Assembly: GCA_947500275.1 (NCBI GenBank)
Contig: CANMSW010000138.1
Span: 1-6,399, forward strand
Length of the DNA: 6,399 bases
Direction of reading: 5' to 3'
Source of the DNA: Bacteriovoracaceae bacterium
Lineage (GTDB): Bacteria > Bdellovibrionota > UBA1018
Position 1 is the stretch's first letter. Every line of letters begins with the position of its first letter. Of the stretch, positions 1 through 6,399 are shown piece by piece. The notes below the pieces were generated by a model. That model worked only from the letters and a program-made list of their open reading frames with translations, was not told the origin of the DNA and ran no database searches. Made by a program: the position numbers and the translations under genes.

Positions 1-1032
1 ATCCCGCACCGAGAACCTGAGTGAATAGAAATGATCAGTTCCATCTGTTGTATTCGTAAAACCGGTTAAATCCTCTTTCCCAGAGTCCAAATCAAAACGA
101 TCAAAAACTTCATTCGCCGTCGCGAATGTGGAATCCGATATCTCTGGAACCGCGCCATCGGCACCGACGACGATTAGTTTTTCTAAGGGCACGTTCGCCG
201 AGGTCCCTTCATCATCAAACGCGGTGGACAACTTGATTTCGCCGTCCCCAGGCTCATAGACACTGCTCATCGATGGACAGCTAAAAACAGGCTCCTTAGC
301 GTGCAGACTCACTGTAATATCATCACTTTTTTCGGTTGCCGTGTCCGGATCCAGACTTGAGGTCGCATCGTCAGAAAGCCCCACGGCAAAGGTCAGATTC
401 ATCGTGGTAGGAAGAATCGACGTTGGAGCGTCCACGGAGCCCGCAGTGCATCCAACTGACGGAGTGCCAGGCGCCTGAGCATAAACGATTGCACAAATAT
501 CGCTCGGGTAAATTCCGAGCTCTACCGAAGTGACGGCAGTCGAAGAGGTCGTCGAGTGGGCCGCAAGGTAATAGGTGTTACTGTCCGCTACAACATCATC
601 CTGGCAACGCGAGCTGGTACAAGCTGAGCCATCGACTGTGGCAATCGGCACTGGGATCAGGTCCCCCCCGTTTTGAGCGGTGGCAAACACGGTGATGACT
701 AAATTCTTCGAAGTATCTGAATCAGAAAAAATTGCTGAGGAGGTGACCTTAAATTTAAGGAGCTGATCCCCCGATGTGTCAGTCGCCTGCCCGACCGATA
801 GATCGAAGTTCTGGTACCCATCCTCTTCGTCCATAATCCCGGAGAACGCTGCATCTGCGGAGAAGTAGATGATGTTGTCGTCTGTGATACTGTAGGGATC
901 GACTGCCTCCACTGTCACGGTAGCTTGCGCCGACCAAGAAAAGCAGGTCAGAGCAGCCACCGAAACTAAGTGGATTGTCTTAGTGCTGAGATCGAATAGC
1001 CTGAACCAGTTTTTCGCCGATTTGAATCGCAT
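1..1032 (-). CDS. Secreted acidic protein of unknown family (N-terminal part, runs off left edge)
   Basis: Reading the minus strand from the ATG at 1032-1030 gives 344 codons without a stop up to base 1, so the C-terminus lies outside the window. The N-terminus is a classic Sec signal peptide: basic start (MRFKSAKNWFR), hydrophobic core around residues 20-33, and an AQA signal-peptidase I site after residue 37. The mature part is strongly acidic (I count 49 Asp/Glu against 12 Lys/Arg in 307 residues), rich in Ser, Thr and Val, and alternates beta-strand-like segments with Asp-rich turns, suggesting beta-sandwich or Ig-like folding (inference). Cysteines sit at 138, 143 (CTSSRC), 180, 195 and 252, compatible with periplasmic or surface disulfides. 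An in-frame TGA just upstream leaves this ATG as the only sensible start. AAGGGG lies 9 nt before it. The start is 53 nt inside asd, implying co-expression. I do not recognise the family and assign no function. Confidence 0.85.
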   Translation of the reverse strand, partial: MRFKSAKNWFRLFDLSTKTIHLVSVAALTCFSWSAQATVTVEAVDPYSITDDNIIYFSADAAFSGIMDEEDGYQNFDLSVGQATDTSGDQLLKFKVTSSAIFSDSDTSKNLVITVFATAQNGGDLIPVPIATVDGSACTSSRCQDDVVADSNTYYLAAHSTTSSTAVTSVELGIYPSDICAIVYAQAPGTPSVGCTAGSVDAPTSILPTTMNLTFAVGLSDDATSSLDPDTATEKSDDITVSLHAKEPVFSCPSMSSVYEPGDGEIKLSTAFDDEGTSANVPLEKLIVVGADGAVPEISDSTFATANEVFDRFDLDSGKEDLTGFTNTTDGTDHFYSLRFSVRD

Positions 1033-2074
1033 TGAGTGCCGCCCCTTTTCTCAGGTTATCGGAGACTACCCATAGGTTCAAACCGTTCTCGAGCGACTCA
1101 TCCCGGCGAACGCGCCCAACATAAACCGGATCCTTCCCAGTGGCACCCTCAGGCACGCCCTCAGGGTTTGAAGGCTCTTCATGGACAACATTGAGAGGAT
1201 ATAAATTTCGTGAAGGGTCATCCTTTAATTCAACCCCTTCCTGCTCACTGAGAGCCTCCATGACGGCTGTGAGCTCAAACGAACGTTCTGTCTCAATATT
1301 GACGGATTCCGCATGGCAAGAAAATGTCGGAACACGGATCGCCGTAGCGGTGATCCTTAGGTTGGGAACTCCGAGAATCTTACGGCTCTCGTCGATCACC
1401 TTGCGTTCCTCGCTCGTGTATCCATCAGGACGAAAACCACCGATGTGTGGGATACAGTTGAAAGCAATTTGATGCTGAAGAACGGAGGGGGTGACTGGAT
1501 GTCCGTGGAAAATCGCGTTCGTTTGAGTCCGCAACTCATCCATCGCGGCGGTTCCTGCACCGCTCACGCTTTGATACGTTGAAACCACCACGCGCTTGAG
1601 CCCCCAGCGCTCAAGAATGGGTTTGAGCGCGACGACCAACTGGACCGTTGAGCAATTGGGGCCCGCAAAGACGCGATCTTTCCAGGTTCGAACTCCACCC
1701 GCTGCAGCCCGCTTCGTTATTTCGTGGGAGTTGATCTCGGGAACCAGCAAAGGAACTTCGGGATCCATGCGGAAAGTTGCTGAGTTATCGATGACCCACG
1801 CTCCGGCTTGAGCCGCTAATGGAGCCCACTCCCGAGAAACAGCATCCGAGGCATCAAAAAACGCAAAATCGACCCCTTCAAAACAGCCCGGCTCCATCAC
1901 TCGGCAGGTCCAAGACTTCCCTGCCCACTCGATCTTGCGTCCGGCGGAACGCGCCGATGCAAGGGGGATCAGTTCGCTGACTGGAAAATTGCGCTCTAAC
2001 AAAATGGCGAGGAGCTCTCGCCCAACTGCTCCAGTTGCCCCAACGACTGCTACTCGAAACCCTTGCTTCGACAT
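980..2074 (-). CDS. asd: Aspartate-semialdehyde dehydrogenase
   Basis: Cytosolic enzyme that reduces L-aspartyl-4-phosphate to aspartate semialdehyde with NADPH, the branch-point step to lysine/diaminopimelate, threonine and methionine. The 364-residue product has the usual length. The N-terminal Rossmann nucleotide loop GATGAVG is at residues 12-18. DNSATFRM (96-103) includes the phosphate-binding Arg102. The catalytic cysteine is Cys141 in GPNCST. TYQSVSGAG (166-174) carries Gln168, and RVPTFSCHAES (247-257) carries the catalytic His254; Cys253 stands where many relatives have Gly. The C-terminal SDNLRKGAALNAIQ (338-351) is also conserved. The gene starts 33 nt after pssA with a good AAGGGAG site, and its last 53 nt overlap the start of the downstream secreted-protein gene. 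It appears intact and functional. Confidence 0.96.
   Translation of the reverse strand: MSKQGFRVAVVGATGAVGRELLAILLERNFPVSELIPLASARSAGRKIEWAGKSWTCRVMEPGCFEGVDFAFFDASDAVSREWAPLAAQAGAWVIDNSATFRMDPEVPLLVPEINSHEITKRAAAGGVRTWKDRVFAGPNCSTVQLVVALKPILERWGLKRVVVSTYQSVSGAGTAAMDELRTQTNAIFHGHPVTPSVLQHQIAFNCIPHIGGFRPDGYTSEERKVIDESRKILGVPNLRITATAIRVPTFSCHAESVNIETERSFELTAVMEALSEQEGVELKDDPSRNLYPLNVVHEEPSNPEGVPEGATGKDPVYVGRVRRDESLENGLNLWVVSDNLRKGAALNAIQIGEKLVQAIRSQH
1042..1047 (-). promoter_or_regulatory. Shine-Dalgarno-like site for the secreted protein gene
   Basis: AAGGGG on the minus strand, 9 nt before the ATG at 1032-1030, within the asd coding sequence. It supports the ATG that gives a complete signal peptide; the next in-frame alternative, a GTG at 960-958, would remove the basic n-region and most of the hydrophobic core. 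Confidence 0.5.
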
Positions 2075-2082
2075 TGATCTTA

Positions 2083-2089
2083 CTCCCTT
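2083..2089 (-). promoter_or_regulatory. Ribosome binding site of asd
   Basis: AAGGGAG on the minus strand, 8 nt before the asd ATG, in the 33-nt pssA-asd gap. This is the strongest Shine-Dalgarno match of the cluster and fixes the asd start. The gap is too short and featureless to show a promoter. Confidence 0.7.
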
Positions 2090-2107
2090 AGTTTTCGGAC
2101 AGAAGGT

Positions 2108-2911
2108 TCAAGGCTGCGTCCCAGTCCTCAGGGGCGCATGACCTTTTTCGGTATTCACGAGCCCATCCTTTTCAGAGCTCACTTGAACTCCCGAAGCGGG
2201 CTGCAGAGGAATCCCTCGAACCACCCGCCATAAATTCCAAAGCAAACCGGCGACCACATAAAACGATAGAACCCCAAAAAGTGCATATTCGGGTCGCGCC
2301 GCGATTAAAATCATCGAAACCACGCCCAACATCAGGATTCCGAAGCTTGCCCGTGAACGCCAATTCAGCTCCTTAAAGGACGGAAACGGAATGGTACTCA
2401 CCATCAACAGCGCACAAGTCAACGTGAGTGCAAAAATCACAATAGAGAGGATCGTCCCATCGGTAGGCCATTCCACTTCGGCTGTAAAAAGTTTGAACGT
2501 GGCCAAAATTCCGGCCGCCATTGGGATCGGCAGCCCCTGAAAGAAGCCCTTAGGGAGTGACGAGGTCGTTACGTTAAAACGAGCCAGACGAAGGGCTCCA
2601 CAGGCTAAGAACAAGAAAGCGATCATCCAGCCCATGCGCCCATAGGTCTGCAAACCCCACTGGTACATCAGGACTGCTGGACCCATTCCAAAGGAAATCA
2701 GATCCGAAAGGCTGTCATATTCCACTCCGAACTGACTGGTCGCCTTCGCCATTCGGGCAATCCGTCCGTCCAACGTATCAAAAATGGTGGCGGCGATAAT
2801 GGCCCAGGCCGCGGTTTGCAGGTCCCCTTGCATCGAGGCCACAACAGAATAGAAGCCGCAGAACATATTTCCGGTCGTGACGATATTGGGGACAATGTAG
2901 ATTTTTCGCAT
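2108..2911 (-). CDS. pssA: CDP-diacylglycerol--serine O-phosphatidyltransferase (phosphatidylserine synthase)
   Basis: Integral inner-membrane enzyme that joins CDP-diacylglycerol and L-serine to give phosphatidylserine and CMP, the precursor of phosphatidylethanolamine. The CDP-alcohol phosphotransferase signature is complete: Asp45, Asp48-Gly49, Ala52-Arg53, Gly62, Asp66 and Asp70 in exactly the family spacing (D-x2-DG-x2-AR-x8-G-x3-D-x3-D). PNIVTTGNMFCGF (8-20) is the typical N-terminal segment of the membrane-type (Bacillus-like, type II) PssA, unlike the peripheral PLD-type enzyme of E. coli. Hydrophobic segments at roughly 31-44, 72-90, 95-110, 125-143, 152-174, 188-205 and 208-228 are followed by a hydrophilic tail of about 35 residues. 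GAGGAA lies 12 nt before the ATG, slightly far. It sits 43 nt after the transporter gene and 33 nt before asd. No phosphatidylserine decarboxylase gene is in view. Confidence 0.94.
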   Translation of the reverse strand: MRKIYIVPNIVTTGNMFCGFYSVVASMQGDLQTAAWAIIAATIFDTLDGRIARMAKATSQFGVEYDSLSDLISFGMGPAVLMYQWGLQTYGRMGWMIAFLFLACGALRLARFNVTTSSLPKGFFQGLPIPMAAGILATFKLFTAEVEWPTDGTILSIVIFALTLTCALLMVSTIPFPSFKELNWRSRASFGILMLGVVSMILIAARPEYALFGVLSFYVVAGLLWNLWRVVRGIPLQPASGVQVSSEKDGLVNTEKGHAPLRTGTQP

Positions 2912-2954
2912 CGGACAGTCAGTTCCTCGAAGGGATCAAGATTTAGCCTCAGTG

Positions 2955-3953
2955 CTACCGCCCGTTGCCCATGTTTTCAACCTGCAGGGCGCCTGAGCTC
3001 GGGTTAACTCCCCCGCCCAAAAGGAGCGCGACACCGACCACCACCGCAATCACCCCAAAGGCACGCCGAAACGAAATCTCTTCAGAGCGATTAATCCAGG
3101 CCAGTGGAACCGCAAGCACGGGCGCCAGGGAAGAAAGCGTCGATCCGAGAGCCAGTGGCGAGTGGGCAAGACCATAGGCGAAAAACAAGGACCCGCCGAA
3201 CGCTTCGAATGGAAAGACCCAAAAGGAGCGCCCCACGTTGGCATCGCGTAACCAAGGCCTCCAGGACACTCCCGTTTCGGATCGAGCCACAGATCGACGC
3301 CCCTCCGACCACCAACCCACGAGCCCACAAAAAGCTAGGGCCAGGGCCATGCGAATCACGTTCACCCAATGAACCGGGAGATCACTGCCTGCTTGCGCCA
3401 CCGAGAACGAGTTCATAGCCCATAGAAAGGAAGTGATCGACGCGAAGAGTACCCCCCGAACTGTGCGACCTTGCAAGGCCGCGCTCTTTCCGCCCGTTTG
3501 AGCGCCAGCCAAAACGGTGAAAATGACGCCCCCGAGCGTCAGCACTAGGCCAAGCCACTGAACAGGGCGCAACCATTGATCGCCGCGGATAACGCCCAGC
3601 AAGACGGTCCAGATTGGATAGATTGACGCCACGGAAAGTGCGCCTGGCACACCCAGGTCCCGCGTTGAGGTGAGAAACAGAAAGTCTGCTAGGCCGTAGC
3701 TGGCAATCATTGAAAGCAAGAGCCAGCCGACGTGCTGCAGAGTGATGGCATGAACCGATTCAACACCATGCAGAGAGATCGCCATCAAAAGGAACATGGG
3801 CAGAGCAACCGAGGCTCGTGTGAAGTTGATTCGAAATGCCGAATTCCGGCGGGAGAGACGTGAATAAGTTTCACTCCCCACTGCCCAGGTCAACGAAGAG
3901 AGAAGGGCACTCAGGGGCCCAAGCCAAATGAATGCATTACCCAGATCTTCCAT
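2955..3953 (-). CDS. EamA/DMT-superfamily permease, substrate unknown
   Basis: 332-residue, very hydrophobic protein with the ten-helix plan of the drug/metabolite transporter superfamily: two EamA-type repeats of five helices at about residues 11-149 and 165-314, joined by a short hydrophilic linker. Supporting features are the LTWAVGSETYSR segment after helix 1, ASYGLADFLFLTSTRDLG (84-101) with the following ALSVASIYPIW, and the parallel FFAYGLAHSPLALGSTLSSLAPVLAVPLAW in the second half, where the repeat symmetry is easiest to see. The tail after residue 315 is short and polar. It probably exports or imports a small metabolite across the inner membrane, but sequence alone does not give the substrate. 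The ATG is 2 nt after the tsaB stop with no good ribosome site, so translation is probably coupled to tsaB by reinitiation. Confidence 0.88.
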   Translation of the reverse strand: MEDLGNAFIWLGPLSALLSSLTWAVGSETYSRLSRRNSAFRINFTRASVALPMFLLMAISLHGVESVHAITLQHVGWLLLSMIASYGLADFLFLTSTRDLGVPGALSVASIYPIWTVLLGVIRGDQWLRPVQWLGLVLTLGGVIFTVLAGAQTGGKSAALQGRTVRGVLFASITSFLWAMNSFSVAQAGSDLPVHWVNVIRMALALAFCGLVGWWSEGRRSVARSETGVSWRPWLRDANVGRSFWVFPFEAFGGSLFFAYGLAHSPLALGSTLSSLAPVLAVPLAWINRSEEISFRRAFGVIAVVVGVALLLGGGVNPSSGALQVENMGNGR

Positions 3954-3955
3954 CC

Positions 3956-4783
3956 CTATGCGCCCCGTGTTGGGCCAGCACGGAGAAGCCCGGCCTTTAG
4001 CTTAAGCTCAGCGTCTGAGGCTCGGATATATCGAGGATGAACGGCGAGCGGATCCCTTGCGAGCCCGGCTTGATAAGCCTCCCAGGTCAACAGGGCGACT
4101 GAGCGCCCTTGGATGCCGTGGGAAAAGGGATGAGGGAGGTCTATTCTTCTGTCTTTCGGCAATCCGGCCCATGCTTCAGGATACCGATCCGCGCCATCAC
4201 CCAGGGCAATCCAATGTCCTGTGCTCCCGAGCTTCTTATTGATCGCGTTCATCAGGTCATCCGGCCTCAGAACAGCCTCCTCGACCCCCCGAGCCCAAAG
4301 CCCGGGATAATCTCCATCCGACCAGGACACGCAGCCCGCAACGCTCCGCGCCTGCCCGTGAAGAACAAAAAGCTCCCCTTTGCATGCGTCCGTTGCCGCT
4401 ACAATGATCGGCGAACTCTTCTTGAGCATCAACCAACCCGCAGCAGGACGAGCGAGCGCCGCTAGACTCGATATACCAATCAACGGTTTTTTCAGTGTGC
4501 TCGCGAGAGTTCGAGCCGTCGTAATTCCTATGCGAAGCCCCGTGAAACTCCCAGGACCAACGCCTACCCCGAAAACATCAATATCATTGAGCTTCCATCC
4601 AGCAGCTTGAAGCATCCGGTCAATCGCCCAGATCAAACGCTCCGAGTGCTTATTCGAGTCGAGATTCAGGGACCATTCGCAAACCAAGCGAAGTCCCTCT
4701 CTCCCCAGCCGATTGGAGGGGTCCCACTCTAACGCGGCGATTGCGCCGGTCTTTGATGAGGTGTCCCAAGCCAATAGCTTCAT
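3956..4783 (-). CDS. tsaB: tRNA threonylcarbamoyladenosine biosynthesis protein TsaB
   Basis: TsaB is the ASKHA-fold partner of TsaD; with TsaE and TsaC it makes N6-threonylcarbamoyladenosine at position 37 of ANN-decoding tRNAs in the cytosol. It is paralogous to TsaD but is a scaffold, not the catalyst. The N-terminal strand-loop LLAWDTSSKTGAIAAL (3-18) begins the fold, HSERL is at 46-50, and the hallmark GVGPGSFTGLRIG is at 74-86 followed by TTARTL and GISSLAAL (103-110). DACKGELFV (132-140) corresponds to the DARxGEVY stretch of other TsaBs, with Cys in place of Arg. The C-terminal PRYIRASDAEL (250-260) is also typical. It lacks the metal-binding HxxxH of TsaD, as expected. At 275 residues it is somewhat longer than the E. 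coli protein. It starts 34 nt after rseP; GAGAA and GGAAG lie 9 and 3 nt before the ATG. No other t6A gene is in view. Confidence 0.93.
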   Translation of the reverse strand: MKLLAWDTSSKTGAIAALEWDPSNRLGREGLRLVCEWSLNLDSNKHSERLIWAIDRMLQAAGWKLNDIDVFGVGVGPGSFTGLRIGITTARTLASTLKKPLIGISSLAALARPAAGWLMLKKSSPIIVAATDACKGELFVLHGQARSVAGCVSWSDGDYPGLWARGVEEAVLRPDDLMNAINKKLGSTGHWIALGDGADRYPEAWAGLPKDRRIDLPHPFSHGIQGRSVALLTWEAYQAGLARDPLAVHPRYIRASDAELKLKAGLLRAGPTRGA

Positions 4784-4817
4784 ACGCTTCCGTTCTCGAT
4801 TCGAGTCAGACTCAGAG

Positions 4818-6399
4818 TTAGTTCACAATGCGGGCGATATCGTTCTTAATGACGACCGTCATCAGTAAAAGAACCAAAGCAAGTCCGACCATCTGAACTC
4901 GCTCCATTTGGTGCAGGGTCAGCGGCTTACCGCGCACCGACTCGAGCCCCAAGAGAAAGATCTGCCCACCATCCAAAACCGGAATTGGGAAAAGATTCAA
5001 AACACCAAGACCAATGGAAAGAACAGCCATCATAGAGAGGAACGAGACCAGCCCACGGCCCAGTGACTCCCCAGCTAGTTTTCCAATCAACAAAGGGCCG
5101 CCCAAGTTTTTGATCGAAACTTCCCCAGTGAACATTTTTGCGATCGAAACCACGTTTTTCCAGGAAACGATCGCCACTCGCTCAAGTGAATTTCCAATCA
5201 AGAGAAGTGGATTGTAAATGGGGTTTACGATGATCGAGGGCTCAAGCCAGGTGAGCATTGGAACAAGACCGATCGTGTATTGCGTCACTTTTTCATGAGT
5301 CGGAGTTGTCACTTGATTCGCCGTAGGAACAATCGTGGCGTTCATGATTTGTCCGTTACGCTCCCACTGCACTTCGACTTTATTCTCACGCTCGCCAGAG
5401 GCCTGGACCTCGTCTCGCAATTGGAAAAAACTCCTGAGGGACTTTGAACCCACACGAATGATGCGGTCGCCCTTTTGAAGCCCTGCAGCCAAGGCGGGAG
5501 ACTTTTCCACTGCCTTTTCAACAAAGAGTTCGCTCGAGTATAATCCCCATTCTTTTTCAACTGCCGACGCGCCTTCCGCGGGTACTTGCAAATCGACCGT
5601 CTTCGAATCTTTTTTGTCAGAGGAGGCAAACTGAATCTGCACCGTTGTTCCGACAGAAAACTTTGCTAGCGAAGCCTCGAACTCTTCCCACGTCTTTACA
5701 GGCTGACCGTTGACACTGGACACCTGATCGAGCGTCTTCACACCCGCCCGACCGACTGGACTCTGAGGATCCGACACGCCCACCATCAGAGCTCGCGGAG
5801 ATGTGAAAATCCCGTCGATCGATCCGACCTGTATCACTTCGCCATAGGGCCCAAAGCCAGGCTTTGAGACCGGAGTCGCAGTCAGCTCGACCTGAGCTCC
5901 CGAGCGCTCCACAAGAAACCTCACGGGCTTTCCTGCACTGCCCTCAATCACTTCGTCTACCGCCTCAAAAAGCGGTGTCGCCTTTCCGTTCGTCTCAAGA
6001 ATCAGGTCCCCGTTCAGGAAGCCTGCCCGCTCGGCCGCTGATTCGGGCACTACTCGAGCGATCCGGCTGGCGACTTGGGGCTCACCGATAGCCAGAATTG
6101 CGATGTAAACGAAGATTGCGAAGAGGAAGTTAAAAAGAGGTCCACCGAAGAAAATCAGGAGCCTTTGCCAGCGCGGCTTACTCCCCAGCGCGCGCGGTCG
6201 GTCTTCAGGAGCGAGCTCGACTCCAGGCTCTTCTCCCAGGAGTTTAACGTATCCACCCAACGGGATCAGCGAGAACCGCCACTCGGTTTCGCCAATCACC
6301 TTGCCCCAGATCTTCGGCCCGAAGCCGACAGAGAAGGTCTCAGCCCGAACTTTGAATAGCTTCGCAAATAGGTAATGGCCAAATTCATGGACCACCACC
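4818..6399 (-). CDS. rseP: Site-2 intramembrane zinc metalloprotease RseP, start outside window, apparently three PDZ domains
   Basis: Inner-membrane site-2 protease; in E. coli RseP cuts the anti-sigma factor RseA in the membrane to release sigma-E and also clears signal peptides. Residue numbers count from the GTG at 6398-6396. The zinc motif HEFGH is at 4-8, GGYVKLLGE (48-56) is the membrane-associated beta loop, GGPLFNF is at 85-91, and NLFPIPVLDGG (468-478) holds the third zinc ligand Asp476. Helices are near 87-105, 450-470 and 497-516. Between them are three PDZ-like stretches: about 107-176, 196-273 and 284-358. E. coli RseP (450 residues) has two. In frame, the sequence continues to the window edge, and HExxH normally lies some 20 residues from the N-terminus, so this GTG is an internal valine codon and roughly 18 residues are missing. 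The full protein would be near 545 residues. It is the first visible gene of the run. Confidence 0.94.
   Translation of the reverse strand, partial: VVVHEFGHYLFAKLFKVRAETFSVGFGPKIWGKVIGETEWRFSLIPLGGYVKLLGEEPGVELAPEDRPRALGSKPRWQRLLIFFGGPLFNFLFAIFVYIAILAIGEPQVASRIARVVPESAAERAGFLNGDLILETNGKATPLFEAVDEVIEGSAGKPVRFLVERSGAQVELTATPVSKPGFGPYGEVIQVGSIDGIFTSPRALMVGVSDPQSPVGRAGVKTLDQVSSVNGQPVKTWEEFEASLAKFSVGTTVQIQFASSDKKDSKTVDLQVPAEGASAVEKEWGLYSSELFVEKAVEKSPALAAGLQKGDRIIRVGSKSLRSFFQLRDEVQASGERENKVEVQWERNGQIMNATIVPTANQVTTPTHEKVTQYTIGLVPMLTWLEPSIIVNPIYNPLLLIGNSLERVAIVSWKNVVSIAKMFTGEVSIKNLGGPLLIGKLAGESLGRGLVSFLSMMAVLSIGLGVLNLFPIPVLDGGQIFLLGLESVRGKPLTLHQMERVQMVGLALVLLLMTVVIKNDIARIVN

Larger units (their letters stand above)
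1..6399 (-). other. Probable single transcription unit (rseP-tsaB-permease-pssA-asd-secreted protein)
   Basis: Six genes in the same direction with gaps of 34, 2, 43 and 33 nt and a final 53-nt overlap. No gap contains a GC-rich hairpin followed by T's, and none is long enough to show a clear promoter. Co-transcription is an inference from this spacing; an internal promoter inside a coding sequence cannot be excluded. Both ends of the unit are outside the window. Confidence 0.6.

Noticed and set aside
943..945. Cys30 of the secreted protein as a lipoprotein lipobox cysteine
   Set aside because: The preceding residues are Ala-Leu-Thr, with Thr at -1 instead of Gly/Ala/Ser, and a better signal-peptidase I site (AQA) follows at 35-37; lipidation is unlikely though not impossible.
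1140..1472. Plus-strand open frame of 110 codons opposite asd
   Set aside because: Entirely antisense to the conserved C-terminal half of Asd, with no recognisable protein character.
3104..3418. Plus-strand open frame of about 100 codons opposite the permease gene
   Set aside because: Arg/Pro/Thr-rich low-complexity translation, lies wholly antisense to a well-supported gene, no ribosome site or family resemblance; a shadow frame.
4109..4465. Plus-strand open frame of about 118 codons opposite tsaB
   Set aside because: Antisense to conserved TsaB sequence, Arg/Pro-rich translation without domain-like features; a shadow frame.
4796..4817. Small palindromes (CTCGAATCGAG, GAGTCTGACTC) in the rseP-tsaB gap as a terminator or operator
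   Set aside because: Stems are only 4-5 bp with no T-run after them; too weak to call and expected by chance.
6396..6398. GTG as the start codon of the rseP frame
   Set aside because: It sits only three codons before the zinc-binding HEFGH motif; RseP needs about 20 residues of first helix before it, and the frame stays open to the window edge, so this GTG is an internal valine codon.

Overview
All identifiable genes in this window lie on the minus strand and read from right to left in one tightly packed run. The gene set (rseP, tsaB, an EamA-type transporter, pssA, asd, and a secreted protein of unknown family) is that of a Gram-negative bacterium. Gene order and the acidic, Ser/Thr-rich secreted protein suggest something like a Bdellovibrionota or 'deltaproteobacterial' lineage, but this is a guess from general character, not from a database match.

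Layout in transcription order: (1) 6399-4818, rseP, lacking its first residues, an intramembrane zinc protease whose periplasmic part appears to hold three PDZ-like domains instead of the usual two; (2) 4783-3956, tsaB, part of the tRNA t6A modification machinery; (3) 3953-2955, a ten-helix drug/metabolite transporter (EamA) starting 2 nt after the tsaB stop; (4) 2911-2108, pssA, phosphatidylserine synthase with an intact CDP-alcohol phosphotransferase motif; (5) 2074-980, asd, aspartate-semialdehyde dehydrogenase with an intact active site; (6) 1032-1, the N-terminal 344 codons of a secreted acidic protein that starts inside the 3' end of asd and runs off the left edge. The first 980 bases are therefore not empty: they are one uninterrupted minus-strand reading frame with a signal peptide.

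Gaps between genes are 34, 2, 43 and 33 nt and the last junction is a 53-nt overlap. I see no terminator or convincing promoter in any gap, so the six genes are probably co-transcribed from a promoter beyond the right edge. Four products relate to the cell envelope: RseP (membrane protein quality control), PssA (phosphatidylethanolamine precursor), Asd (diaminopimelate for peptidoglycan, plus Lys/Thr/Met) and an exported protein. TsaB and the transporter are passengers with no obvious functional tie. The best candidates for something undescribed are the exported protein and the three-PDZ RseP. No RNA gene, mobile element, CRISPR array or attachment site is visible.
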